Shown piece by piece: positions 35,333 through 44,076 of a stretch of DNA of 64,000 nt. Each line of letters opens with the position of its first letter. Positions within the stretch are counted from its first letter, which is position 1. The notes under the pieces are model-generated. The model saw nothing but the letters and a program-made list of their open reading frames with translations. It ran no database searches and was not told the DNA's origin. The translations under genes were made by a program, and so were the position numbers. The stretch comes from Neptuniibacter caesariensis (GTDB taxonomy: Bacteria; Pseudomonadota; Gammaproteobacteria; Pseudomonadales; Balneatricaceae). Location of the stretch: the NCBI RefSeq assembly GCF_000153345.1, contig NZ_CH724125.1, positions 980,816-1,044,815 on the forward strand. The letters run 5' to 3'.

Positions 35333-36664
35333 TCACATATATTGCTTAATGACCTGTGCGACATCCACCCTGGCTTTCAACTTTGTCGCAATCAGGTATA
35401 AACCCGCCATCTTACGATGAAGGAAGAGCACATCCGGAGGAGGCGTGTGCCATGCATCGGGTTTGCTGCTAATCGACATCCCCTTATCACGAATTCGCTG
35501 GGCCAGGTCAGAAGCTGAGAAGTCATATTTCCCCACATAACGCATTGGCTCTGTCGCTAAAATGAAGATATCCAGTATGACTTCAAGGTTACTTTGCTCA
35601 GTTTCCGTATGAAAGAAGCCTAAACGTTGCAGTGCATCAGACAGTTGTTGCCTATCCTCATTCACAGCAGCCAGGGCAGCATAATAATCGGTCACAAATT
35701 CCGAAGAAAACTGCCTTGTTGCACCGAAATCCAGCAACACCAGCTGTTTGCTATCAATATTGTAGAGAAAGTTCGCCAAATTAGGGTCGGTTTGCACACA
35801 ATGAAACTTAAGAAACTCGGCAAAGAAAAGCTCGAGCATCAGGGTCATCACCCGATCTCTTTCATCGTCAGACGCATAGACGAGTTTTTCCAGAGGCTGC
35901 CCTTTCAGGAAGCTCATGCAGAGAATCTCTTCAGTGGAGAGATCACGATGGTAATCGGGTAACAGCAATTCATCGCGACGCTTAAACTGAGACATATTCT
36001 GGCTATATTGCTCGATGAAGCGGCCTTCCTGTAGATAATCTGCTTCCAGCTTAAGTTGAATACGCGCTTCATCGACAAGCGGCGTAATATCCAGTTCCTT
36101 TGGAATCAGGCCACTCATTTTCAATAAGCCGAATACATTATCCAGATCACTATCAATACTCTCTTTTACACCGGGGTACTGTATTTTTATCGCCATCTCA
36201 CGGTGATCTTGAGATAGAGCACGGTGAACCTGCCCGATGGACGCAGCCGCGACCGGACTAAAACTGAATCGCTGAAAATGGTCGGCCCACTCTTCACCCC
36301 AGTTTCTTTCGAGCACCTCAATAAGCTGTACGCTAGGCATAATGACCGCATCATTACGCAAACGATCGAGGATAATCGCCAGCTCTTCCGGCACCAGGCT
36401 TCCTGCATCCATGGAAAGCAGTTGCCCAGCTTTCATCGCGGCGCCTCTCATAGTGGCCAGTTTATCGGCGAGGTGCCTGAGGTTTTTCTCGCTAATGAGC
36501 AGATCCTTCATTGAAGGTTTTCTTCCCATCACCCACTCTTTACTGCCATCAACCAGCATATTGCCAGCGACCCTACCGGCTAAGCCTCCCAATTTACTTA
36601 AACGTGACAGGCGAGATTTAGGGACAGCTATCGCCTTGATATCAGGATTGTCATACTCATCCAT
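35333..36664 (-). CDS. ABC1/UbiB/AarF-family atypical kinase
   Basis: UbiB-superfamily ATPase/kinase-like protein; family members extract or support ubiquinone precursors and other lipids at the membrane. The KxGQ motif is present as KAGQLLS near residue 94, followed by ASIGQVH near 143, the metal-binding DPNLANF near 290 and LLDFGAT near 312. No C-terminal membrane anchor is evident, so it is not canonical UbiB. 443 aa. It starts 8 bases inside the end of the glutathione peroxidase gene. Homologues recur in photo-oxidative stress loci. Confidence 0.88.
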   Translation of the reverse strand: MDEYDNPDIKAIAVPKSRLSRLSKLGGLAGRVAGNMLVDGSKEWVMGRKPSMKDLLISEKNLRHLADKLATMRGAAMKAGQLLSMDAGSLVPEELAIILDRLRNDAVIMPSVQLIEVLERNWGEEWADHFQRFSFSPVAAASIGQVHRALSQDHREMAIKIQYPGVKESIDSDLDNVFGLLKMSGLIPKELDITPLVDEARIQLKLEADYLQEGRFIEQYSQNMSQFKRRDELLLPDYHRDLSTEEILCMSFLKGQPLEKLVYASDDERDRVMTLMLELFFAEFLKFHCVQTDPNLANFLYNIDSKQLVLLDFGATRQFSSEFVTDYYAALAAVNEDRQQLSDALQRLGFFHTETEQSNLEVILDIFILATEPMRYVGKYDFSASDLAQRIRDKGMSISSKPDAWHTPPPDVLFLHRKMAGLYLIATKLKARVDVAQVIKQYM

Positions 36665-37250
36665 GAGGTAAATTCTCTTCTATTATTCTGACAAGTTCGG
36701 GATCGGTGGGCTTTACAAAACTCCTAAAGCTACGAATAACTTTACCATCTGGCGCGATTAAGTATTTGTGGAAATTCCAACCGGGATATTCGCCGGTACT
36801 ATCAGCCAAGGTTACGAAGAAAGGATCTGCTTTGCCCTGAGCTGCATGAATCTTCTCAAACATGGGGAATTCAACACTGTAGGTGAGCCGACAGAAGCTA
36901 AGAATCTCTTTCTCTGTACCGGGTTCTTGTCCGGCAAAATCATTGGAAGGAAATCCCAACACCACCAGCCCTTTAGCCTTGTACTGACGGTAGAGACTTT
37001 CAAGGCCATCATATTGAGGTGTGAAGGCACACTTACTGGCGGTGTTCACCACTAATATGAGTTTACCTTTGTAGGTATCACACAGGTTTTCTAATTTATC
37101 CTCACCTAAACGCCTGAAACTATAATTCAGTGTATCAGGGCAGCTGCTACTTACGCTTGAGGGACTAGTAGCATCGGCGTGCAGCGGCTTACTCAATAAC
37201 AAAGCGGCAGCGAATGCCATAATTAGCATCGAAGAGTTGATCCAGTTCAT
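36657..37250 (-). CDS. Exported glutathione peroxidase-family thiol peroxidase
   Basis: GPx-family peroxidase reducing peroxides with a cysteine nucleophile (no selenocysteine). A signal peptide covers residues 1-26. Catalytic motif NTASKCAFTPQYDGLE (Cys near residue 73), then FPSNDFAGQEPGT with the conserved Gln near 107, and WNFHKYLI with the catalytic Trp/Asn. 197 aa. First gene of a pair with the ABC1 kinase, suggesting a lipid-peroxide role in the envelope (inference). Confidence 0.9.
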   Translation of the reverse strand: MNWINSSMLIMAFAAALLLSKPLHADATSPSSVSSSCPDTLNYSFRRLGEDKLENLCDTYKGKLILVVNTASKCAFTPQYDGLESLYRQYKAKGLVVLGFPSNDFAGQEPGTEKEILSFCRLTYSVEFPMFEKIHAAQGKADPFFVTLADSTGEYPGWNFHKYLIAPDGKVIRSFRSFVKPTDPELVRIIEENLPHG

Positions 37251-37312
37251 CCCTATTACCCTAGTTTTTTTAGCTTCTACGCAGGGCTCGATGAACTGGA
37301 TTATTTAATTGA

Positions 37313-37693
37313 TCAAGCTTCTACACCTTCACCCATTAGCAATTCGTCCTCAGGAAGTGAATGCAGATTATCTTCAAAAGGGGACTTTGTTCTGGCTAAT
37401 GAGTAAAACGCAGTTGATCGATTGACCTTATCCAGATAGCGCTTCCAGGTGCGCTCATGGAGGGTCTCGGCTTCTTTACGACCTAAGCAATATTCGAGGA
37501 ACGCCTCCTCATCTGGATTTGCAGGCTCTCTATCACCTGATGCTAAAGCTTGGTACGCACAACCATGTTTTTCTATCAGTTGCGCCTGCTGAATGGTGAA
37601 TTCTCCGCTACGGGCAAAACCGTAGGGAAAGTTGTTCTGATCCCGAAAATTCCGTTCGCTTTGGAATGAAAGATCGCTATTTAAACCCGCCAT
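37313..37693 (-). CDS. maoP: Macrodomain Ori organisation protein MaoP (DUF413)
   Basis: DUF413/MaoP family; in E. coli MaoP with its site maoS organises the Ori macrodomain. The family pattern is clear: RNFRDQNNFPYGFARSG near residues 17-33, FTIQQAQLIEKHG near 35-47, then a Trp-x3-YL segment. The ATG of MAGLNSD is set by AGGAGG five bases upstream. 126 aa. Its position beside a photolyase operon looks incidental. Confidence 0.85.
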   Translation of the reverse strand: MAGLNSDLSFQSERNFRDQNNFPYGFARSGEFTIQQAQLIEKHGCAYQALASGDREPANPDEEAFLEYCLGRKEAETLHERTWKRYLDKVNRSTAFYSLARTKSPFEDNLHSLPEDELLMGEGVEA

Positions 37694-37808
37694 TTTCACC
37701 TCCTGATTTCATCCTGTAATCTGCTCACTTTTCGAACAACAGCATTTACAAGGGATGCTAAAGGCGAATTATTTCGGTTTTAAGACAATCTAATCAGTAA
37801 AAACAACT

Positions 37809-38027
37809 TCATTTCCAACCCTGTAACCAAACAGACCTGTTCTTAAGATCCTGCCACTGGATTTCAAAGGACTCCTTATCAATTACCGCTTCCAGAATAC
37901 AGCCAATAACCTCATCATTCAGATCATCAACAATCAGATCTGTAACCAGGAAATGTTTGCGCTTTTTAACCGGCTGAACTGCGGTCCACTTGGAAAGGAG
38001 TAACTTTCTGGGGTTTATTTGATTCAT
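37809..38027 (-). CDS. TIGR02450-family Trp-rich small protein
   Basis: 72-aa protein of the TIGR02450 small tryptophan-rich family. Trp residues occur in SKWTAV, QWQDL, VWLQGW, and a basic KKRKHFLVTDL stretch sits near 21-31. The family often accompanies photolyase genes; function unknown. Its start overlaps the phrB stop by 4 bases (ATGA), so the two are translationally coupled. Confidence 0.87.
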   Translation of the reverse strand: MNQINPRKLLLSKWTAVQPVKKRKHFLVTDLIVDDLNDEVIGCILEAVIDKESFEIQWQDLKNRSVWLQGWK

Positions 38028-39430
38028 GATTTGGCTTTATATGCATCAAGGCTATATTGACGTTCGTAAGCATAGTCAATGATCGGAGTCGGGCGACTAT
38101 AGGAAGCGGCAAACATAGGATCATGTTGCTGCACAGACGTTAGGCCTTGAAGGGAAGGCACATATTGACCTACGTATCTCCCTTTGGCATCAAAACGCTC
38201 AGCCTGGCGCATTGGGTTGAAGATTCGGAAATAAGGCGCAGCATCAGCACCCACGGATGCACTCCACTGCCAACCTCCCAAATTAGAAGCGAAATCACCA
38301 TCGATTAAATGCTGCATAAAAAAACGCGCACCTAAGCGCCAATCCTGACGCAACAGCTTGGTCAGGAAAGAAGCCGTGATCATCCTAACCCTGTTATGCA
38401 TCCATCCAGTCTCTAATAGCTCTTTCATACCGGCATCAACAATGGCAAAACCTGTTTCACCCTTACACCATGCCTGGAACAGGGATTCATCATATTGCCA
38501 GCTAAGCTTCTCCTCTACTTCTGGTTTGAAAGGCTCCCAGCGGTTCATCTCAGGAAACAGCACTAATAGATGACGATAGAACTCTCGCCATATAAGTTCC
38601 GTGACCCACTGACTATCGAACCATTCAGGCTGATCAAAATAGGCTTGCATAGCTGCCAGACATTGCCGGGTAGAAAGGACCCCAACGCTAAGATAGGGAG
38701 ATAAAGACGATGTACCGGGTTCGGCTGGAAAATCACGCGACTGCTTATAATCAGCTACCTTTTCTAACACGTAATGCTGCAGGAGCTTGTGGGCAGCTTC
38801 TGTTCCAGCAGGCCATCGTTCGGATGACCAGTCAGCACCAACGGTAATTGGGTAGCAGATCTCTTTGGGAACCGAATCAGTACTAATATCAAGCTTAGCT
38901 TGCACTGGCGGAACAGGCAGAGGCTGCGGGTTGCTCGTTAGATACTGCTGACGCCATCGTTTACTGAATGGAGTGAATACCTTAAAAGGCAATCCCTGTT
39001 GATTTAATACAGTGCCAGCAGGCAGCACAACGTCACTATCAAAACTTAAGCAGGGAACTGAGATCTCTGCCATAGCGGATATAACAGCATTATCTCTTTG
39101 TTGCTCGTAGAGTGGATATTCGCGGTTAAAATACACACCGCTGACTTGGTATCGCTTAGCCAACTCGACCAGCAATGCGGGTATTTCTCGATTTGAAGGT
39201 ACCCTTAAGATAAGTAACGGGATATTCAAAGATTGAAGATCGCAACTGAGGCTTTCCAGATTCGCCCGCCAGAACTGCACACGCGATTTAGACTCATCCT
39301 GAATTTTCCATTGCACAGGGGTGATAATTGCCACCCCAAGAACGCCCTCACCAGTATTATCCATACAAGCCTGATAGAGGGCGTGATGGTCTCCCGTCCG
39401 AAGATCGTTACGAAACCAGACCAGCTTCAT
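38024..39430 (-). CDS. phrB: Deoxyribodipyrimidine photolyase PhrB (class I CPD photolyase)
   Basis: Light-driven repair of cyclobutane pyrimidine dimers in DNA using FADH-. The N-terminal antenna-binding Rossmann domain (WFRNDLRTGDH near residue 5) and C-terminal FAD domain are complete. FAD and DNA contacts include SRDFPAEPGTSSLSPYL near 235, WREFYRHLL near 282, TGWMHNRVRM near 343 and DGDFASNLGGWQW near 376. 468 aa is normal. Fourth gene of the rpoE-chrR-DUF523/1722-phrB-TIGR02450 operon, 36 bases after the DUF523 gene. Confidence 0.95.
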   Translation of the reverse strand: MKLVWFRNDLRTGDHHALYQACMDNTGEGVLGVAIITPVQWKIQDESKSRVQFWRANLESLSCDLQSLNIPLLILRVPSNREIPALLVELAKRYQVSGVYFNREYPLYEQQRDNAVISAMAEISVPCLSFDSDVVLPAGTVLNQQGLPFKVFTPFSKRWRQQYLTSNPQPLPVPPVQAKLDISTDSVPKEICYPITVGADWSSERWPAGTEAAHKLLQHYVLEKVADYKQSRDFPAEPGTSSLSPYLSVGVLSTRQCLAAMQAYFDQPEWFDSQWVTELIWREFYRHLLVLFPEMNRWEPFKPEVEEKLSWQYDESLFQAWCKGETGFAIVDAGMKELLETGWMHNRVRMITASFLTKLLRQDWRLGARFFMQHLIDGDFASNLGGWQWSASVGADAAPYFRIFNPMRQAERFDAKGRYVGQYVPSLQGLTSVQQHDPMFAASYSRPTPIIDYAYERQYSLDAYKAKS

Positions 39431-39466
39431 ACAACAATAAATCCTTACAACAGGGACAGTCGCCCC

Positions 39467-40432
39467 CTAAATATAGTTCCTTAAACCCAGTTCATGGGGA
39501 TAAGGGTTCAAATAAGCCTGGGATCTGATGTAATCGCTACCATGACGTTTTAAGTAGTGCTTTAACAGGGCTAGCGGAACCACTAAATTGACTTTTTCAG
39601 TCCGGTATTCATCTATTGCTTCCAGGAGATCTTGTTTGGTTTCCGAATCAATATCGCGTTTGAGATACCCCATAATATGCATAAGCGCATTGGTATGAGT
39701 TCTTCTGTTTGCTCTTTTAGTGAGAGCTGTCATTAGCTGTAATATATAACTATCGAGTACGTCTTCCAGCGGAAGAGACGCAGCCTCCTCAGCTAAGTAT
39801 TTGCCTATCTGCTTATAGGCTTCATAGTTATGCGCCATGACCTGATACTTGTGTCGGCTGTGGAACTGAATAACTTCATGCAAAGATGGATTAGTTAATA
39901 CTTCCTGTTTCCAACTGTAGTAGGCAAATACCCGGGTTATGAAGTTCTCGCGAAGGACTGGATCATTCAAGCGCCCCTCCTCTTCGACCGGTAGCGCAGG
40001 GTTATTTTTCATGAGTTGAGCGGCATAAGCCCCTCGCCCTGCTTCATTAGGCAAGCCATTCTCATGGTAGACTTTAACCCTTTCCATTCCGCAACTTGGA
40101 GACCCTTTCATCAGGACATAACCGCAAAGCTGATCATGACTGGCGGTTACCTCATCCGCATAGGCGGTGAGTTTGTCTGTCACATCAAAGCTCGGATCCT
40201 TAACACCGACTACCCGGGGAGACTCAGCTGAACCTACCAACCGAATAGGTTCTCGAGGCGTCGTTAAACCAATAGATACTTCGGGACACAGTGGCACAAA
40301 ATCAAAACAGTCACTCAATACGTTCAAACAATACTTAGAACGTTTGTGCCCACCGTCGTAGCGCACTTTGTGGCCAAGCAGACATGCACTAATGCCCACA
40401 GGGATACTTGGTTTATCCATCATCTCAGACAT
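39467..40432 (-). CDS. DUF523 and DUF1722 domain protein
   Basis: Two-domain protein: DUF523 (about 1-160; SACLLGHKVRYDGGHKR near 11-27, GSPSCGMERVKVY near 112) and DUF1722 (about 190-310). The cysteine-containing motifs suggest metal or thiol chemistry, but no reaction is known. It is a very frequent companion of photolyase genes. The ATG of MSEMMD is set by AAGGAG ten bases upstream; the longer frame has none. 321 aa. Third gene of the operon. Confidence 0.88.
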   Translation of the reverse strand: MSEMMDKPSIPVGISACLLGHKVRYDGGHKRSKYCLNVLSDCFDFVPLCPEVSIGLTTPREPIRLVGSAESPRVVGVKDPSFDVTDKLTAYADEVTASHDQLCGYVLMKGSPSCGMERVKVYHENGLPNEAGRGAYAAQLMKNNPALPVEEEGRLNDPVLRENFITRVFAYYSWKQEVLTNPSLHEVIQFHSRHKYQVMAHNYEAYKQIGKYLAEEAASLPLEDVLDSYILQLMTALTKRANRRTHTNALMHIMGYLKRDIDSETKQDLLEAIDEYRTEKVNLVVPLALLKHYLKRHGSDYIRSQAYLNPYPHELGLRNYI

Positions 40433-40451
40433 AGCTGTTCTCCTTAACCTT

Positions 40452-41138
40452 TTAGAAACCAGTAATGGGCTGAACAATTTTTCCAAGCAGTGTACTGAAC
40501 TTGAGCGGTGCATCAGTAGCAATCAGGCAGATGCAATCTTCGTCGCTGTCTACCAGCGGCTGATGCTCAATTTCACTGTCTAAATCCGCGATATCACCGG
40601 CGGTAAAGCGTCCCATCTCATCAGAAAATGAACCACGTAGAATCAGAGTTAACTCATTTCCGTCATGACTATGCGGCAGCATTGCTTTGCCCGGGGAAAT
40701 CTTGAGTAATCTTGAAACTCCACCCCGTTCGCTTTTGCAAGGAAGGTCGTGACAGTACACACCCGGTACGATCATCTTCCAATCCACTTTATCCAGTGAA
40801 CCACCGATATAGTCGGCCAAAGGCTTAGGAACATCTGAATCAATCGACTCGTGCTTAAAAGATTGGCTGAAATTGGTTTCTTCAACCATCGCTTCTAGCT
40901 CAATATCTGGCTCGTTATCGATGCAAGCCAAAACCTGATCAAGCGCATCATCACTGATCGATTCCGGAGTCAGACTTTCGAGGAGCATGCCCCCAATTGC
41001 TTCTGATTCCTGCACACGATTGCGACACGAAGGGCACATTGAAATATGGCAAGCCACCACCAGCGCCATAGACTGAGACATAGATCCCGCCGAATAGCTA
41101 ACCAGTGTAGCTTCATCCAGGTGATGTTTAATGTTCAT
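40452..41138 (-). CDS. chrR: Zinc-dependent anti-sigma factor ChrR with cupin sensor domain
   Basis: Anti-sigma factor that holds the co-encoded ECF sigma inactive; in Rhodobacter its cupin domain is needed for release by singlet oxygen. The N-terminal zinc anti-sigma domain has H6, H31, C35 and C38; the cupin has H156, H158, E162 and H192. These match, in identity and spacing (first four even in number), the zinc ligands I recall for R. sphaeroides ChrR (H6, H31, C35, C38; H141, H143, E147, H177). A linker of about 15 extra residues separates the domains. 228 aa. Start overlaps the sigma stop by 4 bases. Confidence 0.93.
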   Translation of the reverse strand: MNIKHHLDEATLVSYSAGSMSQSMALVVACHISMCPSCRNRVQESEAIGGMLLESLTPESISDDALDQVLACIDNEPDIELEAMVEETNFSQSFKHESIDSDVPKPLADYIGGSLDKVDWKMIVPGVYCHDLPCKSERGGVSRLLKISPGKAMLPHSHDGNELTLILRGSFSDEMGRFTAGDIADLDSEIEHQPLVDSDEDCICLIATDAPLKFSTLLGKIVQPITGF

Positions 41139-41731
41139 ACATCATCCCTCCATAACATTCTCAATTTCTCTGAAGCCAAACGTATACGAGACTTCACACT
41201 CCCCAAAGGAATCCCCAGCCGGTCAGAAATCTCAGCATGAGAACGACCTTCGAAATATGACATATACAAAACCTGCGATTGTTTTTCAGGTAGCTTTCCC
41301 AACGCCTTAGCCATCCGGTCAGATGTGACAACCTGCTCGCAATGATCAACTTCATCGTCAGGTTCTTCATGCCACTCTTCCAAACCATATTCTGGGTATT
41401 TTTGCTTACGCATCCAATCGATACTTTGGTTTCTGGCCAGAGTAAATATCCAGGTACTCGCAGCGGCTTTGGTGCGGTTGTACATATGGGCTTTGCGCCA
41501 GACGGCAAGCATCGTTTCCTGCATCAGTTCATCCGCGGTGGATTCAACCAAACCAAGTCGGATAATGTATGACTTAATCTTCGGCGCAAAATGCCTGAAC
41601 AGCTGGACATAGATCGTCTTGCTTTTCGTCTCAGCCAATTCAGCAAGCATATCGCTCCAATTTGGATCTGCCTGTTTAGTGGGCATTGCGATTATATTTT
41701 CCACATCTTCACCCGGGGTTTTGTTTTCCAT
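41135..41731 (-). CDS. rpoE: ECF sigma factor of the ChrR-controlled RpoE group
   Basis: Group IV sigma factor paired with ChrR; directs transcription of photo-oxidative stress genes. Region 2 (FRHFAPKIKSYIIRLG near 45-60, DELMQETMLAVWRKA near 67) and region 4 (GRSHAEISDRLGIPLGSVKSRIR near 157-179, shown as landmarks) are complete. The ATG of MENKTP has AGGG seven bases upstream; the longer frame adds 12 residues. 198 aa. Promoter-proximal gene, divergent from the FAD oxidoreductase operon across 157 bases. Confidence 0.92.
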   Translation of the reverse strand: MENKTPGEDVENIIAMPTKQADPNWSDMLAELAETKSKTIYVQLFRHFAPKIKSYIIRLGLVESTADELMQETMLAVWRKAHMYNRTKAAASTWIFTLARNQSIDWMRKQKYPEYGLEEWHEEPDDEVDHCEQVVTSDRMAKALGKLPEKQSQVLYMSYFEGRSHAEISDRLGIPLGSVKSRIRLASEKLRMLWRDDV

Positions 41732-41888
41732 AGCATCCCTTACGTTATTCAGGTTTATGTGGATCACAACAAAGTGATTTTCTTATAAAAAAATGATCTT
41801 TTTGAAAAACCTTTGCGTATCAGTGGTTAAAGCATAGAGTTTAACTCAGTGGCTTTGCACTAGTATTTATATAAGCCACGATGACATT
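41732..41888. promoter_or_regulatory. Divergent control region between rpoE-chrR and the lipid/cryB operon
   Basis: This 157-base AT-rich region must hold the promoters of both operons. An inverted repeat GTTAAA-N8-TTTAAC lies at 41826-41845 and could be an operator. TGATCT-N18-TATCAG (41794-41823, plus strand) resembles the -35 and spacing of RpoE/ChrR-type promoters, but its -10 is poor. A TATTTATATAAG element at 41864-41875 could be a sigma-70 -10 for the plus-strand operon. Confidence 0.5.
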
Positions 41889-43271
41889 ATGGACGAACCA
41901 ATGAATATTGCGGCGTTAAGACCGAAAAAAATTGCTGTGGTGGGATCAGGTATTTCAGGCCTAAGCTGTGCCTGGCTACTTAACAAAGCCCACGATGTAA
42001 CCCTCTATGAGAAGGACGATCGCCTGGGGGGGCACTCCAATACAGTGCAATTTGAGCTTGAAGAAAAGCTGATAGACGTAGATACCGGATTTATCGTCTT
42101 TAATCCAGTGAACTATCCTAACCTTGTTGAATTATTCAATACGTTGGATGTGGACACCTGCGATACGGATATGTCTTTTGCAGTATCGATTAATCGGGGT
42201 CAGTTAGAGTACTCAGGCACTGGGCTGAGTGGTTTACTTGCGCAAAAATCCAATCTCCTAAAACCAAGCTTTTGGAATATGATTCGCGAGCTTCTGCATT
42301 TTTATAAGCATTCCGAAGCAATTAACCAACGACAAGATCTCGATCACATCTCATTAGGCGACCTGCTAAGCGAATTAGGCTATGGCAAAAGCTTCATTTA
42401 TGATCACCTTCTCCCAATGGGTGCAGCGATCTGGTCTACCCCTGTCGAGAAAATGCTCAACTACCCAGCGAGTAGTTTCATGCGTTTTTGTCGAAATCAT
42501 GGCTTAGTACAGATCTCTGATCGCCCACAATGGCGCACCGTCATTGGTGGCAGTAAACGTTACGTCGAAAAAATCGCTACAGAAATTGAAGGTAAAGTTA
42601 AACTCAACAGCCGCATCCACAAAATTTTGCGTCACAATGGCAAGGTTTATATCGAAGACCATCATGGACAACGGGAACAATACGATGAGGTTGTTCTTGC
42701 TTGCCATTCTGATCAGGCGCTCTCACTTCTGGAGTCGCCCACTGAAGATGAGTCCCGCTTGCTGGAGCAATTTCCTTATCAGCGGAACAAAGCGTACCTT
42801 CATTTAGATGATAGCTTGATGCCAAAACGCAAAGCTGTTTGGTCCAGCTGGAACTATCTGTCAGAGGGAAAAAGAGATCAATCTCAAGAAGTGGCGGTCA
42901 CCTATTGGATGAACCAACTACAGCCACTAAACACCGAAACTCCGGTGTTTGTTTCACTTAATCCGCTCAGGGAACCTGAACAAGGCAAAATTATTCGCAG
43001 CTTTTTTTATGACCATCCTGAATTCGGCCGTAACGCGCTGCAGGCTCAAAAAGAGCTATGGTCACTGCAGGGACAACAAAACACCTGGTTCTGCGGTGCC
43101 TATTTTGGTTATGGCTTCCATGAAGATGGTCTGCAGTCGGGGTTAGCTGTCGCGGAACAACTCGGTGGCATTCCCAGACCCTGGGATGTAGCTGAACCCA
43201 ATGGGCGTATCCATGTACGAGAACCCGCGTCCTGGGAAACTGCCATTGATAAGGAACAGGCCCATGGCTAA
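41889..43271 (+). CDS. FAD-dependent amine-oxidase-like oxidoreductase (lipid-modification cluster)
   Basis: Flavoprotein with the amine-oxidase/desaturase-like fold, the usual first gene of Cfa/DUF1365 clusters. FAD motif GSGISGLSCAW near residues 19-29, DDRLGGHSNTV near 45, and a C-terminal GYGFHEDGLQSGLAVAE flavin motif near 410. 460 aa. Homologous clusters make modified (cyclopropane or furan) fatty acids, where a flavoprotein of this kind could oxidise the acyl chain; that role is inference. The following DUF1365 start lies 8 bases inside its 3' end. Confidence 0.88.
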   Translation: MDEPMNIAALRPKKIAVVGSGISGLSCAWLLNKAHDVTLYEKDDRLGGHSNTVQFELEEKLIDVDTGFIVFNPVNYPNLVELFNTLDVDTCDTDMSFAVSINRGQLEYSGTGLSGLLAQKSNLLKPSFWNMIRELLHFYKHSEAINQRQDLDHISLGDLLSELGYGKSFIYDHLLPMGAAIWSTPVEKMLNYPASSFMRFCRNHGLVQISDRPQWRTVIGGSKRYVEKIATEIEGKVKLNSRIHKILRHNGKVYIEDHHGQREQYDEVVLACHSDQALSLLESPTEDESRLLEQFPYQRNKAYLHLDDSLMPKRKAVWSSWNYLSEGKRDQSQEVAVTYWMNQLQPLNTETPVFVSLNPLREPEQGKIIRSFFYDHPEFGRNALQAQKELWSLQGQQNTWFCGAYFGYGFHEDGLQSGLAVAEQLGGIPRPWDVAEPNGRIHVREPASWETAIDKEQAHG

Positions 43272-44076
43272 ACTGGACTCCTGCCTTTTCGAAGGGCATG
43301 TGATGCATCATCGTTTTCGCCCCAGTGTGCATCGGTTCATTTACCGTGTATTTTCGCTGAATGTGAACCTTAGCGAACTTGAAAACCTAGACCGATTAAA
43401 GCTCTTTTCGGTTAACCGCTTCAATCTGTTCTCGTTTCATGAGAAAGATCACGGTTCCGGAAAAGGTCATCTCCTATCTGAGATAAAACAACGCCTCTGT
43501 GACAGAGGCTACCCTGAAGCAACCCACAAGATTCAACTTCTCTGTTATCCACGGATTCTTGGCTATACCTTCAATCCACTGAGTGTCTACTTCTGCTATG
43601 ACCAGCAAGATAACCTTAAGGTTATCCTATATGAAGTTAGTAATACTTTTGGCTCTCGACACACCTATCTTCTACAAACATCTGGCAAGGAGAAGCTAGT
43701 GCGGCATGGATGTGACAAAACCATGTATGTCAGCCCATTTATGCCGATGGATACCCGTTATCAATTTCGTATTAACCCTCCAAAAAGCAAAGTAGCTGTC
43801 TGTATTCGTCAGACAGAATTGAGCGATAACGATAGAAAACGCCAGCCAATCTTGCATGCAACATTTACCGGTGATCGGACTGAGCTGAATGACCGTACAT
43901 TGTTTAAAGCTTTTTTGCGCTATCCATTAATGACCTTGAAAGTCATGACCGCTATTCATTGGGAAGCATTCAGATTGTGGCGCAAAAAACTAAAAATTCA
44001 GCCTCGCCAAAAAGGCATCCAGCAAAGTATCAGCTGGAAAGACGAGCACGGAGTATCGCATTATGAAAGCTTGTGA
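43264..44076 (+). CDS. DUF1365-family protein
   Basis: DUF1365 protein of 270 aa, always found with Cfa-like methyltransferases and FAD oxidoreductases. Characteristic blocks: EGHVMHHRFRP near residues 8-18, HKIQLLCYPRILGYTFNPLS (in part; near 89-108), and YEVSNTFGSRHTY near 122. The start is the ATG of MAKLDS, with AAGGA nine bases upstream and an 8-base overlap with the previous gene. Biochemical role unproven; a step in acyl-chain modification is inferred from the operon. Confidence 0.88.
   Translation: MAKLDSCLFEGHVMHHRFRPSVHRFIYRVFSLNVNLSELENLDRLKLFSVNRFNLFSFHEKDHGSGKGHLLSEIKQRLCDRGYPEATHKIQLLCYPRILGYTFNPLSVYFCYDQQDNLKVILYEVSNTFGSRHTYLLQTSGKEKLVRHGCDKTMYVSPFMPMDTRYQFRINPPKSKVAVCIRQTELSDNDRKRQPILHATFTGDRTELNDRTLFKAFLRYPLMTLKVMTAIHWEAFRLWRKKLKIQPRQKGIQQSISWKDEHGVSHYESL

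Noticed and set aside
37313-37808. maoS-like site near maoP
   Set aside because: I cannot recall the maoS sequence reliably enough to assert a match.
41737-41766. TGATCC-N18-TAAGGG on the minus strand before rpoE (ECF-like promoter)
   Set aside because: The -10 would overlap the rpoE Shine-Dalgarno, putting the start of transcription at or inside the gene.
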